64,000 nt of DNA from Salvelinus alpinus (Eukaryota; Chordata; Actinopteri; Salmoniformes; Salmonidae), in contig NC_092093.1 of assembly GCF_045679555.1 (NCBI RefSeq), positions 64,445,575-64,509,574 on the forward strand. The letters run 5' to 3'. Made by a program: the position numbers and the translations under genes. Position 1 is the stretch's first letter, and the number at the start of each line of letters is the position of its first letter. The notes below the pieces were generated by a model that ran no database searches, had not been told where the DNA came from, and saw nothing but the letters and a program-made list of their open reading frames with translations. This document shows, piece after piece, positions 1 through 13,048 of this stretch.

Positions 1-190
1 ACAGAACTCTGACTAAACCTGTTGAACGGGGCTTAGAACCGATTTTATTTGGATTATTCAGGTTCATCAGCAATTGTTTGGATTTACACAATCAGTGTAT
101 GTTGTCATGTCACTAAGGTCTACCTACACCTGTTGTGTGACAAATAATATTTGATTTTCGAAAAATGTTGTCTTTTTTTATATATATATA
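1..190. other. intronic sequence, nothing recognised
   Basis: Unique-looking AT-rich sequence with no open frame or repeat that I recognise. If the cops9 assignment is right, it lies inside cops9 intron 2, which runs off the left edge. Confidence 0.4.
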
Positions 191-1908
191 CAGTTGAAGT
201 CGGAAGTTTACATACACTTAGGTTGGAGTAATTTTTCAACCACTCCACAAATTTCTTGTTAACAAACTATAGTTTTGGCAAGTCAGTTAGGACATCTACT
301 TTGTGCATGACAAGTAATTTTTCCAACAATTGTTTACAGACAGATTATTTCACTTAATCACAATTCCAGTGGGTCAGAAGTTTACATCAAATCAAATTTA
401 TTTATATAGCCCTTCGTACATCAGCTGATATCTCAAAGTGCTGTACAGAAACCAAGCCTAAAACCCCAAACAGCAAGCAATGCAGGTGTAGAAGCACGGT
501 GGCTAGGAAAAACTCCCTAGAATACACTAAATTGACTGTGCCTTTAAACAGCTTGGAAAATTCCAGAAAATGATGTCATGGCATTAGAACCTTCTAATAG
601 GCTAATTTACATCATATGAGTCAATTGGAGGTGTACCTGTGGATGTATTTCAAGGCCAACCTTCAAACTCAGTGCCTCTTTGCTTGACATCATGGGAAAA
701 TCAAAAGAAATCAGCCAAGACCTCAAAAAAGAAATTGTAGACCTCCACAAGTCTGGTTCATCCTTGGGAGCAATTTCCAAACGCCTGAAGGTACCACGTT
801 CATCTGTACAAAAAATAGTATGCAAGTACAAACACCATGGGACCACGCAGCCATCATACCGCTCAGGAAGGAGACATGTTCTGTCTCCTAGAGATGCGAA
901 AATCGCACCAAAGTAAAATCAATGTCAGAACAACTGCAAAGGACCTTGTGAAGATGCTGGAGGAAACAGGTACACAAGTATCTATAACCTGAAAGGCCAC
1001 TCAGCAAGGAAGAAGCCACTGCTCCAAAACCACAATAAATAAGCCAGACTACGGTTTGCAACTGCACATGGGGACAAACATCGTACTTTTTGGAGAAATG
1101 TCCTCTGGTCTGATGAAACAAAAATAGAACTGTTTGGCCATAATGACCATCGTTATGTTTGGAGGGAAAAGGTTGGATGCTTGCCAGCCGAAGAACACCA
1201 TCCGTGAAGCACGGGTGTGGCAGGCTGGCAGCATCAAGTTGTGGGGGTGCTTTGCTGCAGGAGGGACTGGTGCACTTCACAAAATAGATGGCATCATGAG
1301 GGGGGGAAATGATGTGGATATATTGAAGCAGCATCTCAAGACATCAGTCAGGAAGTTAAAACTTGGTAGCGAATGGGTCTTCCAAATGGACAATGACCCC
1401 AAGCATACTTCCAAAGTTGTGGCAAAATGACTTAAGGACAACAAAGTCAAGGTATTGGAGTGGCCATCACAAAGCCCTGACCTCAATCCTATAGAACATT
1501 TGTGGGCAGAACTGAAAAAGCGTGTGCGAGAAAGGAGACCTACAAGCCTGACTCAGTTACACCAGCTCTGTCAGGAGGAATGGGACAGAATTCACCCAAC
1601 TTATTGTGGGAAGCTTGTGGAAGGCTACCCGAAATGTTTGACCCAAGTTAAACAATTTAAAGGCAGTGCTACCAAATACTAATTGAGTGTATGTAAACTT
1701 CTGAACCACTGGGAATGTGATGAAAAAAAAAAAAGCTGAAATAAATCATTCTCTACTATTATTCTGACATTTCACATTTTTAAAATAAAGTGGTGATCCA
1801 AACTGACCTAAGACAGGGAATTTTTACTAGGATTAAATGTCAGGAATTGTCAAAAACTGAGTTTAAATTCATTTGGCTGAGGTGTATGTAAACTTCTGAT
1901 TTCAACTG
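191..1908 (+). mobile_element. Tc1-like transposon, Sleeping Beauty-type family, copy 1 (inactive)
   Basis: The left end starts cagttgaagtcggaag after TA and the right end is the matching inverted repeat, with the flanking TA decayed to TG. The transposase begins with ATG at 692 and reads [11 protein letters not shown], followed by the paired-like DNA-binding domain ([20 protein letters not shown]). The reading frame is broken near 900-1000 by stops and missing bases. Later frame segments keep the catalytic-domain signatures MDNDPKHTSK and LNPIEHLWAELK. A 145 bp foreign repeat sits in the 5' inner repeat region. A dead copy inside cops9 intron 2. Confidence 0.93.
388..532 (+). repeat. fragment of a dispersed salmonid repeat inside Tc1 copy 1
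   Basis: The Tc1 sequence is interrupted after 'agaagtttacat' and resumes at 'acactaaattgactg'. The insert contains 'caaagtgctgtacagaaac' and 'gtagaagcacggtggctagg'. The same family occurs in longer form at 48680-49330. The repeat class is not known to me. Confidence 0.7.
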
Positions 1909-2234
1909 TGTGTATCTACACATAGGGTGACGAGCACTTTTGCATGACCGAAACGAGAAGATCTCTCCGTAAAAACTTCCAAATGAGATCGGGGTGAAAT
2001 TGTGCTATATAATTGTGCTATTGGCTATGTCATAGCTCATTTGTAAATGATAAATATTGATCCATTACTAGCTCAAACACTTAATATGCAAAAAAGACAA
2101 GTTAATGTGGGTGATGGTGATTTCAGAACCAAAGTGGGGACAAAAAACGAATCTGATAGTGGGGTGGTAGATGCCTAGTCTCCCTTATGACTCAGCTCAG
2201 GTGCCTACATAGTACATGCACCATAGACATAGAT

Positions 2235-2350
<116 letters not shown>

Positions 2351-2756
2351 ATCAGCAGCAGATTTTAATTTAGAATGGGAAATTAATGTGTATCTTTCCT
2401 GTATCGTATAGGAGCCCATGTATCTAGATATGTATCGAACCGTCTTGAAAGGGAAAGATGCACATCCCTACACAGAACACTTTTATTAGACCCCTCCATA
2501 GTCCCATAGATCCTTGACATAGCCTCTACACAGTCTATTCGACAGGATTTCCAGCCATTCCAATTATTTGATCTATTCCAGCAGCAATACACCTGATTCA
2601 ACTGGTCATCAGCACTCTATTAGATTAAATAAGGAATTCTAGTATTGGAATATAACAAATAAGTGTAATGACTGGAGTAACTCAAGAATAGGTTTGAGAA
2701 AAACGGGTCTATTCTAGCCTCCTGCGCTGCCTACCGTGTTAGTGTGTGTATCTCAC

Positions 2757-3391
<635 letters not shown>

Positions 3392-3437
3392 CTAGCTGTT
3401 TTCTGTCAACGTGAACAAAACAAACCGGACCCTTCTT

Positions 3438-3806
3438 CTTCTATGATATATGGCGGTCCGAAAACAACCGTTGTAGGTGCATGCCGCCACCTACTGTGCT
3501 GAAGTGTGTGGTCCCATCTCTTCTGCCACACAACTATCAAAATGGCTCTGATCTTACATTTGGCCACACCACTACCCAGTGGAACATTAATATCAATTAT
3601 ATCTTGTTTCAAAGCGCTTTAACTATCTGGTCTACAACTTAATTCCCTTCCACAACCGAATGTGCTGGGACCCAGCAGAATCTCACTACTACACCTAGTC
3701 TCTCAATTCTATATAATAACATTAATGCCTCCAATAGTAGGTCACTCCTATTAGATTTACCAGATGATAAACTATTCACTGCTGACATGGAATTTGAGCA
3801 TACTCA
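3438..3806 (-). mobile_element. 3' end of a non-LTR retrotransposon with an RNase H domain (I/Nimb-like), truncated
   Basis: On the minus strand a short frame reads RFCWVPAHSVVEGN, the WxPxHxGxxGN-type signature of the C-terminal RNase H found in I-clade LINEs. It is followed by KQDIIDINVPLGSG and WQKRWDHTLQHS, the usual tail of such proteins. The frame has a stop just after the signature. It ends in a 3' segment containing 'cagtaggtggcggcatgc' and 'atagaagaagaag' (about 3512-3438). The same segment follows ORF1 remnants elsewhere in this window. Confidence 0.65.
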
Positions 3807-4381
3807 CTTCTTCTTTAAGGTTGGTGTATTGCCGCCACCTACTGTACAGGGTAGCGAAACAAAAATAACATCATACAAAATGTAACATAAATAAATAATC
3901 CCACTCCTTCAGTCACAATTCAAAACACATCCATACACAGGCTCAGGGGCCTGTGAGGACGAAGCATTAATTGACAGGATAACTTGTAATGCCTCAGCAG
4001 CACTCACAATGATGGCTATTTTCTCAGATTTTCTGTTTGCGCTGTGCGGTTGAAAACCAATGCAATAAATGCAACAAAGTCCACCTTAGCATGCAGGATG
4101 TCAGTATCCCTCTAGTGTCTCCACACCTACTAACATTATTTCTTCAACTTCACTCCTTTCTTCCACTCTTCTCACTGCCTCCGAATAGGAGACATTCTGG
4201 ACAGGCCTTATTCTTGCCACCTCTGTCTCCTTCACCCGAACAGGACACTTCAGGAATTTGGGTGCATGTTCACTACCACAATTGCAGCATTTAGATTCAA
4301 CTGGCATATGATACTCCTCCCGTCTACATACACTTTACACATGCATGGGTTTGGTCACATAGGCTCTCACAGGGTCTCTCA

Positions 4382-5458
4382 CAGTGGTGGAAAACGTACT
4401 CAAATGTCATACTTGAGAAAAAGTAAAGATACCTTAATAGAAAATGACTAAAGTCAAAGTCAAAGTAAATGAAATTGCTAAAATATACTTAAGTATCAAA
4501 AGTAAAAGTATTAATAGTCTCAAATTCCTTATATTATGCAAACCAGACGGCATAATTTGTATTGCATGTGTAACAGATGTATAATGTACTCTCCATGCGT
4601 TGTTTTCTCAAAAGAAATCACTTCGGCCAGTGGTCCCAGTTGAGTATCATTTATTTCTGTTGTTAAATGGGAAACAGCACGTTAGTTGTGAAGGGCTTAA
4701 CAGTATTGATGGCTGTCGATGGCAAAATCTGTAGCATGAAGTTAACTGTGTTAGCAGTGGCTTATGTGACCATGACATCGGTGTATGCTAGCTAACACAC
4801 TTATTTACAGCAATCATATGCCAAAGCACATCCCAGAAAGACCCTCAATCCCTAACAGGTACCATATACCCACACATGTATAAATCAGTAACGTACAGAA
4901 AACTTGTACACATTGTAAAATAGAAAATAGAAAACAGTATTCAGAACGTGACCTAACCCTTGCATCACATTTTCCTACCGGGAAGACCTGATGTTCGCGA
5001 TCTCCCCCTATCTGCAAGCGGGGCCAATCACAACACACCTTGTTGTAATCAGAGTTGAACTAACCAATAAGAATGCTTGAACATTAAATACACATTTCTT
5101 TAGAGGCAAGTGGAAACATAACCAACCCTGTTACACATGTTTTATTGACACACACCAACACTCAGACATTAATTTACAATTTAAGTATTTGTGTTTAGGT
5201 AGTCCGCCAGATCAGAGGCAGTAGGGATAACAAGGGATGTTCTCTTTATAAGTGTGTGAATTAGACCATTTTCCTGTCAAAAGGTAACGAGTACTTTTGT
5301 GTTTCAGGGAAAATGTATGGAGTAAAAAGTACATTATTTTCTTTAGGAATGTAATGAAGTAAAAGTTGTCAAAAATATAAATAGTAAAGTATAGATACCC
5401 CAAAAAACGACTTAAGTTATACTTTAAAGTAATTTTACTTAAGTACTTTACACCACTG
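4382..5458. mobile_element. hAT-type non-autonomous element (MITE) with a nested insertion
   Basis: Ends CAGTGGTGG and CACCACTG form inverted repeats. The subterminal repeats 'cttaagtac', 'actttactatt' and 'aagtcaaagtcaaag' are typical of a common teleost hAT MITE. The flanking 8-mers gtctctca and gtatgtca agree at 6 of 8 positions, consistent with an aged 8 bp hAT target duplication. It interrupts the ORF1 of LINE remnant B. No transposase is present. Confidence 0.85.
4565..5140. mobile_element. small element with 12 bp perfect terminal inverted repeats, nested in the hAT MITE
   Basis: CATGTGTAACAG at the left end and CTGTTACACATG at the right end are exact reverse complements, about 576 bp apart, and break the known hAT MITE sequence. 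No coding capacity is seen. The family is unknown to me. Confidence 0.55.
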
Positions 5459-6085
5459 GTATGTCATAAAACCCAAATACACATGAGAAGGCAGAGACTC
5501 TTCTTCAGAAAACAACAGAATGGATGGAGTGGGCTTCCTCGCTTCATCCACCATGCGGGTCAGTCGGTGTGCACCAACCACTTGATCCAATTCTTCACGT
5601 ATATCCTTTGCATTCACTTCATGCGGCACCTCAGATAACACCCTTCATAGGCGCCCTGCTTCGAAGATCCACACATTCCAATCTGATATTTTCTTGAGGC
5701 CACTTCTTGTTACTCTCACCAACACCACCTTACCCAATTCATCCGCCATTTTTATAGAGACTACAAACGGATCTCCCAGGTAACTCCATCGATCCAAAAC
5801 CCTTACTCCGACCAATTTTATTTTTTAAACTAGGCTTGGATTTACAGGATTCCACTACTACTTTACTTCTCTAATTTCCTTTTGTATTTGCCACTATATT
5901 CCAATTCTTCTCATCTCCACTCGACACGCCATCTGATTCAAACAGAACATCTGCTTCCGCCATCTTCCAACGACAAGTTCCCGACAATCAGCCTCCCCAT
6001 CAAAGTTTCCCCTAGCATAGATCAACGCCACTTCTTATTCTTCTTTAAATTTGCATACACCGCCACCTACTGTACTGGAGTGTGA

Positions 6086-8470
6086 GGTGGGTCACGGCCT
6101 CCCCATTCATCTATTTCTCTTATCTAGCCCTGGGTTTCCGTCTATATTCTGGAGTGTGAATTCATTACACTTTGTGACACAAAAAGGGAAGGGGAAAAGG
6201 GAATAAAAATGGCCCTATCAACTACACCCATTAAAACCTCACCACTATTCCACTACTTGGCCCTATCTGATCCTACACCAGCCCGGCAGCCTGAGAGGAC
6301 GGGACGCTATCGTTCAGCACACCTTGTAACTCTTCTGCAGTAAAATCTCGTACACCCAAGAACTTCTCTGCAGCTGCCACCACATCTATTTTCTGTGATT
6401 TACGTTCCATTTCTGCATTAAGGTTGATAACCTTTGGCTATGAATGCTAAGAAACCAACCTTACTGAAGAAGCACATTATTCCTATCACTCTCTATTGGC
6501 CTCGGCCTACTCACAGCCTCTTAGGATCCTCGCCCTGGACCCATCTTCCTCTACTACTCCCTTCTTTCTTTTCTCTCCAAAACTCTTGAACGTGCCGTCC
6601 TTGGCCAGCTCTCCTGCTATCTCTCTCAGAATGACCTTCTTGATCCAAATCAGTCAGGTTTCAAGACTAGTCATTCAACTGAGACTGCTCTTCTCTGTGT
6701 CACGGAGGCGCTCCGCACTGCTAAAGCTAACTCTCTCTCCTCTGCTCTCATCCTTCTAGACCTATCGGCTGCCTTTGATACTGTGAACCATCAGATCCTC
6801 CTCTCCACCCTCTCCGAGTTGGGCATCTCCGGCGCGGCCCACGCTTGGATTGCGTCCTACCTGACAGGTCGCTCCTACCAGGTGGCGTGGCGAGAATCTG
6901 TCTCCGCACCACGTGCTCTCACCACTGGTGTCCCCCAGGGCTCTGTTCTAGGCCCTCTCCTATTCTCGCTATACACCAAGTCACTTGGCTCTGTCATATC
7001 CTCACATGGTCTCTCCTATCATTGCTATGCAGACGACACACAATTAATCTTCTCCTTTCCCCCTTCTGATAACCAGGTGGCGAATCGCATCTCTGCATGT
7101 CTGGCAGATATATCAGTGTGGATGACGGATCACCACCTCAAGCTGAACCTCGACAAGACGGAGCTGCTCTTCCTCCCGGGGAAGGACTGCCCGTTCCATG
7201 ATCTTGCCATCACGCTTGACAACTCCATTGTGTCCTCCTCCCAGAGCGCTAAGAACCTTGGCGTGATCCTGGACAACACCCTGTCGTTCTCAACCAACAT
7301 CAAGGCGGTGACCCGTTCCTGTAGGTTCATGCTCTACAACATTCGCAGAGTACGACCCTGCCTCACACAGGAAGCGGCGCAGGTCCTAATCCAGGCACTT
7401 GTCATCTCCCGTCTGGATTACTGCAACTCGCTGTTGGCTGGGCTCCCTGCCTGTGCGATTAAACCCCTACAACTCATCCAGAACGCCGCAGCCCGTCTGG
7501 TGTTCAACCTTCCCAAGTTCTCTCACGTCACCCCGCTCCTCCGCTCTCTCCACTGGCTTCCAGTTGAAGCTCGCATCCGCTACAAGACCATGGTGCTTGC
7601 CTACGGAGCTGTGAGGGGAACGGCACCTCCGTACCTTCAGGCTCTGATCAGGCCCTACACCCAAACAAGGGCACTGCGTTCATCCACCTCTGGCCTGCTC
7701 GCCTCCCTACCTCTGAGGAAGTACAGCTCCCGCTCAGCCCAGTCAAAACTGTTCGCTGCTCTGGCACCCCAATGGTGGAACAAACTCCCCCACGACGCCA
7801 GGTCAGCGGAATCAATCACCACCTTCCGGAGACACCTGAAACCCCACCTCTTTAAGGAATACCTAGGATAGGATAAAGTAATCCTTCTAACCCCCCCCCC
7901 CCCCCCCTTAGAGTTAGATGCACTATTGTAAAGTGGTTGTTCCACTGGACATCATAAGGTGAATGCACCAACTTGTAAGTCGCTCTGGATAAGAGCGTCT
8001 GCTAAATGACTTAAATGTAAATGTAAATGTACTCTCTTCACTGCCTCAGCATACAACACGTTCTGTACAGCTCTGATCATGGCAAACTCAACCTGCCTTT
8101 CTCTCACTGGACACTTCTGATCTCCAGCACAATGGGTACCCCTACAGTTAACACACACAGATTTTTCCACCGATACTACACATTCCTTTGTCTCATGCCC
8201 TCTTGCACACTTTTCACATATAATAGGAATCTCCCACCTACACACTGCTGCAACATGACAGTAAGCACCTAAAACACCATAACGGGTTCAGGACAAAAGC
8301 TCTCACGGGATAACTGACACATCCAAACTTGACTTTCGCGGGTAAAGACTGCATCAAAACTCAGCAGGACAGACAGTGTCTTCTCTGTTTCACCACTTTC
8401 TCCACTTGGTCTGCGTCACACCAAGTGGCGGGCGTCACAGATTTTGGGAATCTTCAATTTCAGTTGATCC
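6086..8470 (-). mobile_element. ORF1-type LINE remnant A, split by an L2 insertion
   Basis: The minus strand keeps YPVRAFVLNPLWCFRC (8330-8280), ICEKCARGHETKECVVSVEK and CVNCRGTHCAGDQKCPVRER (two CCHC knuckles, 8240-8080) and VQNVLYAEAVKRV, ending at 8031. After the L2 insert it resumes at 6494 with FLAFIAK and a segment matching DFTAEELQ near 6330. The remnant ends close to 6130, directly abutting remnant B head to tail. Several frame breaks show it is inactive. Confidence 0.65.
6495..8030 (+). mobile_element. L2-type LINE, 5'-truncated, reverse transcriptase largely intact
   Basis: An open frame from about 6500 to 7873 encodes a reverse transcriptase: LDLSAAFDTVNHQ (motif A), TTGVPQGSVLGPLLF (motif B) and CYADDTQL (catalytic YADD). 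It ends with KLPHDARSAESITTFRRHLK and a stop at about 7870. The 3' UTR has an 18 bp C run and the L2 tail 'aagagcgtctgctaaatgac' with (taaatg)n. An exact 7 bp target duplication ACTCTCT lies at 6488-6494 and 8031-8037. The endonuclease domain is missing because of 5' truncation. The near-perfect frame suggests a young insertion into LINE remnant A. Confidence 0.95.
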
Positions 8471-8844
8471 TCCTCAACACAACGCCACTGCAGTTATCAT
8501 TCCTTTCAACAGCGCCCTGCTCCAGAGAGCAAAGCAAGTCACAGTAGACGTCTTCACGGGTCCACCTGAACCCGAATCCCCGAGACCCAACCCGGGACCT
8601 AAGTGGGTCCAAAATTCTAACTCTTCCCTCGGGTCCCGGTCAGATCCTGTTTGATTGACATCAGGTCTCGGTTCTATGTAACTACAGCTGATTGACCTGA
8701 GTGGACCTGAATGGACCCGACCTCGGCTCTGCATAGCCCATAGCATACTTATTTTACGCTGATAAGGTGAATATATTGACTTATTGAAGGCCAACAGAGA
8801 GGACCTTTAAGTCACAGTTCTTTTCCCGAGGCACGTGGTGCAGA
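8471..8844. other. unassigned stretch
   Basis: GC-richer sequence with repeated 'gggtcc', 'ggacctgag' and 'ggacccgac' motifs at 8560-8720, probably part of an unrecognised repeat. No gene supported. Confidence 0.4.
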
Positions 8845-9029
8845 ATGCCTGCTCCCTCTGGACGGAAGAAACGCAAAAAATCCTCACGAGTCCATTTTGA
8901 GTTACTTTCACAGACTCAACCGTCCCCAACCTCTTCTCCACCCAACCTGACACCACATATGGACCATTCATTACAAACAGGTAATTCATCCTCACTCTTG
9001 TCAAGTTCCATTTCTGACCTACCAGAGTA
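8845..9029 (+). other. possible orphan exon, basic Ser-rich peptide
   Basis: ATG at 8845 opens 61 codons starting MPAPSGRKKRKKSSRVHFEL. Near 9028 the sequence ccaga|gtaagt matches a splice donor just before the stop. I do not recognise the peptide and see no partner exon, so it may be chance or a piece of a mobile element. Confidence 0.2.
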
Positions 9030-9085
9030 AGTTTTTTTCTTTTTGTACTTGACGCCAATCTTCCTCACCACCGTTTGCCTCTACA

Positions 9086-9255
9086 CCAGGGCTCTTCAGC
9101 TACCATCCTGTACGTTTTCACTCCAACCCTAATCTAGCCCACCTGATTCTAAGAATTGGCTGGTTGAGTAGCTGAATTAGGTTAGTTACATCTAGGGTTA
9201 AAGGGAAACCCTACAGGAGGGTAGCTCTCCAGGAACATGATTGGAGAGCCCTGCT
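9086..9255. mobile_element. palindromic MITE, teleost hAT-like family
   Basis: The two halves are imperfect reverse complements: 'accagggctcttcagctacc' at the left and 'ggtagctctccaggaacatg' then 'ttggagagccctg' at the right. Both flank copies of the 'ttttcactccaaccc' type core. No coding capacity. Confidence 0.75.
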
Positions 9256-9767
9256 CTACACTCATCTCCTTTTCTCGTAACACCACTTTTTTTTGGTAAC
9301 AATATAATGGGCTCGACTGTCACAAGGAATCAACCGGTGGTTTGGGTGTAGGTAGAGATTGAAGGTTGGCTAAAATGTAGATAAAACTATGTAAAATGTG
9401 GTACAAACACCCAGGTGATGAAAGGAGTTACATACCCAGGATTGGAAACTCATAGGTAATTGTAAAATACATCTATATTTTCTGAAAATTCTACATACAA
9501 AATCCCTATTACATTTCAATCCTTGCAAGTATCCAAATTAAAGACAGTAAATTATTACAACGAGATCACATTTCTTGTCAAAATCTATTATTATTGCACA
9601 TTACATTGATATAACTTTTTAGATTATAGCAGTGTTTGGAATTAATATGTTTTTTCTCATGTGTGAAATGCATTAATATATTTAATGATAGGTCCAAATA
9701 CATATTTATATAACCTCATATTTTTTAAATGCATTTCAATTGACAATATGACTTATCCTTATGTTGC
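9256..9767. other. unassigned AT-rich stretch downstream of otos
   Basis: No open frame, known repeat or RNA gene seen. It may include the otos 3' UTR and termination region. Confidence 0.4.
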
Positions 9768-9905
9768 CCTCTTTTCCTCCCTCCCCCTCTCCTTATATTC
9801 TCCCCCTCTTTTCTCCCTTCCTGCCCCTCTCCCCACCTTCTCTCCTCCTCCCTCCATCTCATTCTCCCTCTACCCTTCCTCCCCTTCTCTCTCTCCTCTC
9901 TCTCC
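9768..9905 (-). repeat. polypyrimidine/polypurine tract just 3' of the otos stop codon
   Basis: About 140 bp that is almost only C and T on the plus strand, so a GA-rich purine tract on the otos sense strand, in the likely 3' UTR. Confidence 0.85.
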
Positions 9906-10970
<1,065 letters not shown>

Positions 10971-11360
10971 CCTGACTTCTGAAAACACAAACACATTATT
11001 ATAATTGTTTTAACCTTTATTTTAACAGGGAGTCAACACTGAGACCGAGGGTCTCATTTCCAGGTGAGCCCTGTGTACACAATACACACTGAGATACAAT
11101 AAACACATTTAAAACTACACATGCATAAATACGCAAAATAAAAAAATACAATCGTAAACAACAGTTACATTTCTCAGCTACTAGGTCCTCAATCGATACT
11201 CTAAACGTCCCGAGAGGACATTGTAAACACACATATTATACACATAGCCTAGAGTTCATCGAAGAAAACCCCCCTAAACTACTAACTCTAAAATGTACAT
11301 ATTAATCAGAATCAAAACAACAATACCGGTTTGTAGTGAGAAGAGTCTTGTTATTTTTAC

Positions 11361-11452
11361 CTGTGTGTGTCGTTCCAGAGGTGCTGTCTGTCTCGGGGTC
11401 CAGAAGAGTCTAAAGCTCACGGCAGGAATGAAGCAGCAGGATCCTGTTATAA
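11361..11452 (-). promoter_or_regulatory. otos: otos 5' non-coding exon and TATA-type promoter
   Basis: On the minus strand a TATA-like element (TTATAAC, 11452-11446) is followed by an unannotated exon that ends at 11361 in cacacag|gtaaaa. An acceptor (gttttcag) lies 8 bp before the otos ATG at 10970, so a 5' UTR intron of about 380 bp is likely. The transcription start is inferred to lie near 11420. Confidence 0.5.
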
Positions 11453-11714
11453 GATCACACGTCCCACCCAATACACACATACACACAGCCCTTCCCACAT
11501 ACCCTTGTCACAACCACACTTCTTCAGTTTGAGGCCAGAGAACTAACTCATGCTGTCAGCATTATATTCATCCCATGAAGCAACCATCACCATTGTTACA
11601 TAGCTTGACATTAAATCAATCAAACCACATTATAAACTAACAGGTCTCCAACTACAGTCTGTAAAGTCTATAAATATAAAATAATGTGATAGATAGATAG
11701 TAGAACTTAGATGG

Positions 11715-11930
11715 TACAGCTGTAGGATCTTAATTTGAGCCAGTTTGCTACAGCAGGAAAACAATCCTGCAGCAACAGGACATTAAAATTACTATGTGGA
11801 TTATAATTCATGGACATTTTTGTTAGGGTTAATACATTTTTCATTAGGTCAAATCAAGTCTGAAATTTCAAAGTGAAAATGAAAATTCTAAGCAAAAAAA
11901 TTGTTATCAAATTAAGATCCTACATCTGTA
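11715..11930. mobile_element. MITE with 24 bp inverted repeats and TA ends
   Basis: The left end tacagctgtaggatcttaat and the right end attaagatcctacatctgta are reverse complements with one mismatch. The outermost TA dinucleotides suit a Tc1/mariner-type target. It is 216 bp and non-coding. Confidence 0.8.
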
Positions 11931-11936
11931 GGTAGC

Positions 11937-13045
11937 AGAGGTGGGACAAGTCATTGTTTTACAAGTCACAAGTAAGTCTCAAGTCTTAGCACTCAAGTCC
12001 CAAGTCAAGTCCCAAGTCATGACAGGCAAGTCCGAGTCAAGTCTCAAGTCAAGACCGACAAGTCCCAAGTCAAGTCTCAAGTCCTAAACTTTGAGTTTTG
12101 AGTCCTAAACAAGTCATAATGTGCTCTTCACCAAATTGAATAGCATTTCATATTTTTAACAAGAGTAATAGTTAGTATATAAAATTCACACAAATCATGA
12201 ATGCTTTTAAAAATATATATACAGTATTTATTACTTTCCAAATAAACTTGATATTTCCATGGAAATACATGGGTAGCCATGAGAAAGACACATCAATGAC
12301 AACAAAAACAAAATACTGTAATGCTCTCTGTCTCTCTCCAGATATACTCTAGACACATAAAACAATCCTGCCATAAAGTTACAATCATTTATTAAAAGGT
12401 ACAGTACATCAAAACAACTGCTTCTGAACTTCAAGTAGGCCTACAATTTGAACACTGGCCTGAATGTCTGAGAAAAAAATACAGATCCCAAAGATGGGAG
12501 ATAAAACCTGAACATGGAGACTATGTCTGTGATACATAAACAGTTTCATGTTTTCTCTTATCTCAGGGCCCTATGATGCAAAAGACCAAATTCGATAAAA
12601 GTCTGTCAAAAAAATAATTGAGTGGCGAAGCACCGCACCGTCCACCCCAGTTTTTTGTTGACTACAGCGTAGTCTTTATATCCGAAAACAATAACGTCTT
12701 TCCAAGGGCTTTGTCTGAATTCACCCGCCGACGTTCCTCTGCACTGCCACAAGGAACTTTTTCTCCGCAGGCACATTTTGATTGGCTGCTGTCCGATTCA
12801 AACTGTAATCCGTTAAATGAAGAGTTGATGCGCAGTTTTGATAATGTCATCTTTTTAATATTTGGGCTTGGGGAGGGTATCAAGTCAGTTCGAGTCAAAA
12901 AAGCTCAAGGTCAAGTTAAGTCACAAGTCATTGGTGTTAAAGTCAAAGTCGAGTTGCAAGTCTTTTTTGATTTCGTCAAATCGAGTCTAAAATCATCATA
13001 TTTGTGACTCGAGTCTATGTCATGTGACTCGAGTCCACACCTCTG
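11937..13045. mobile_element. hAT-type non-autonomous element with 'aagtcaagtc' subterminal repeats
   Basis: Starts cagaggtgggacaagtc and ends gtccacacctctg, with arrays of 'caagtcccaagtcaagtc' inside each end. It belongs to the widespread teleost family of this type. The middle (12180-12900) is unrelated AT-rich sequence. The open frames inside it have no recognisable protein. Confidence 0.75.
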
Positions 13046-13048
13046 GTA

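Larger units (their letters stand above)
3808..6085 (-). mobile_element. ORF1-type LINE remnant B (gag-like zinc-knuckle protein), split by a hAT element
   Basis: Read on the minus strand. It starts with a segment 'cagtaggtggcggtgtatg' near 6080, then ATG at about 5961 (MAEADVLFESDG). It continues through LSEVPHEVNAKDIREELDQV and VGAHRLTRMVDEARKPTPSI (5640-5440), is interrupted by a hAT insertion, and resumes with a knuckle CCNCGSEHAPKFLKCPVRVK and SYSEAVRRVEERSE (4300-4110). The ORF1 end follows near 3990, then a second 'cagtaggtggcggcaatac' plus 'aaagaagaag' segment at 3855-3810. CCHC-type ORF1 proteins bind the RNA of I, Jockey and Tx1-like LINEs. The frame has several stops. No ORF2 lies between ORF1 and the 3' segment. 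Confidence 0.65.

Noticed and set aside
12618-13007. 129-codon open frame within the hAT element at 12-13 kb
   Set aside because: Composed partly of the 'aagtcaagtc' subterminal repeats, with no protein similarity that I recognise.
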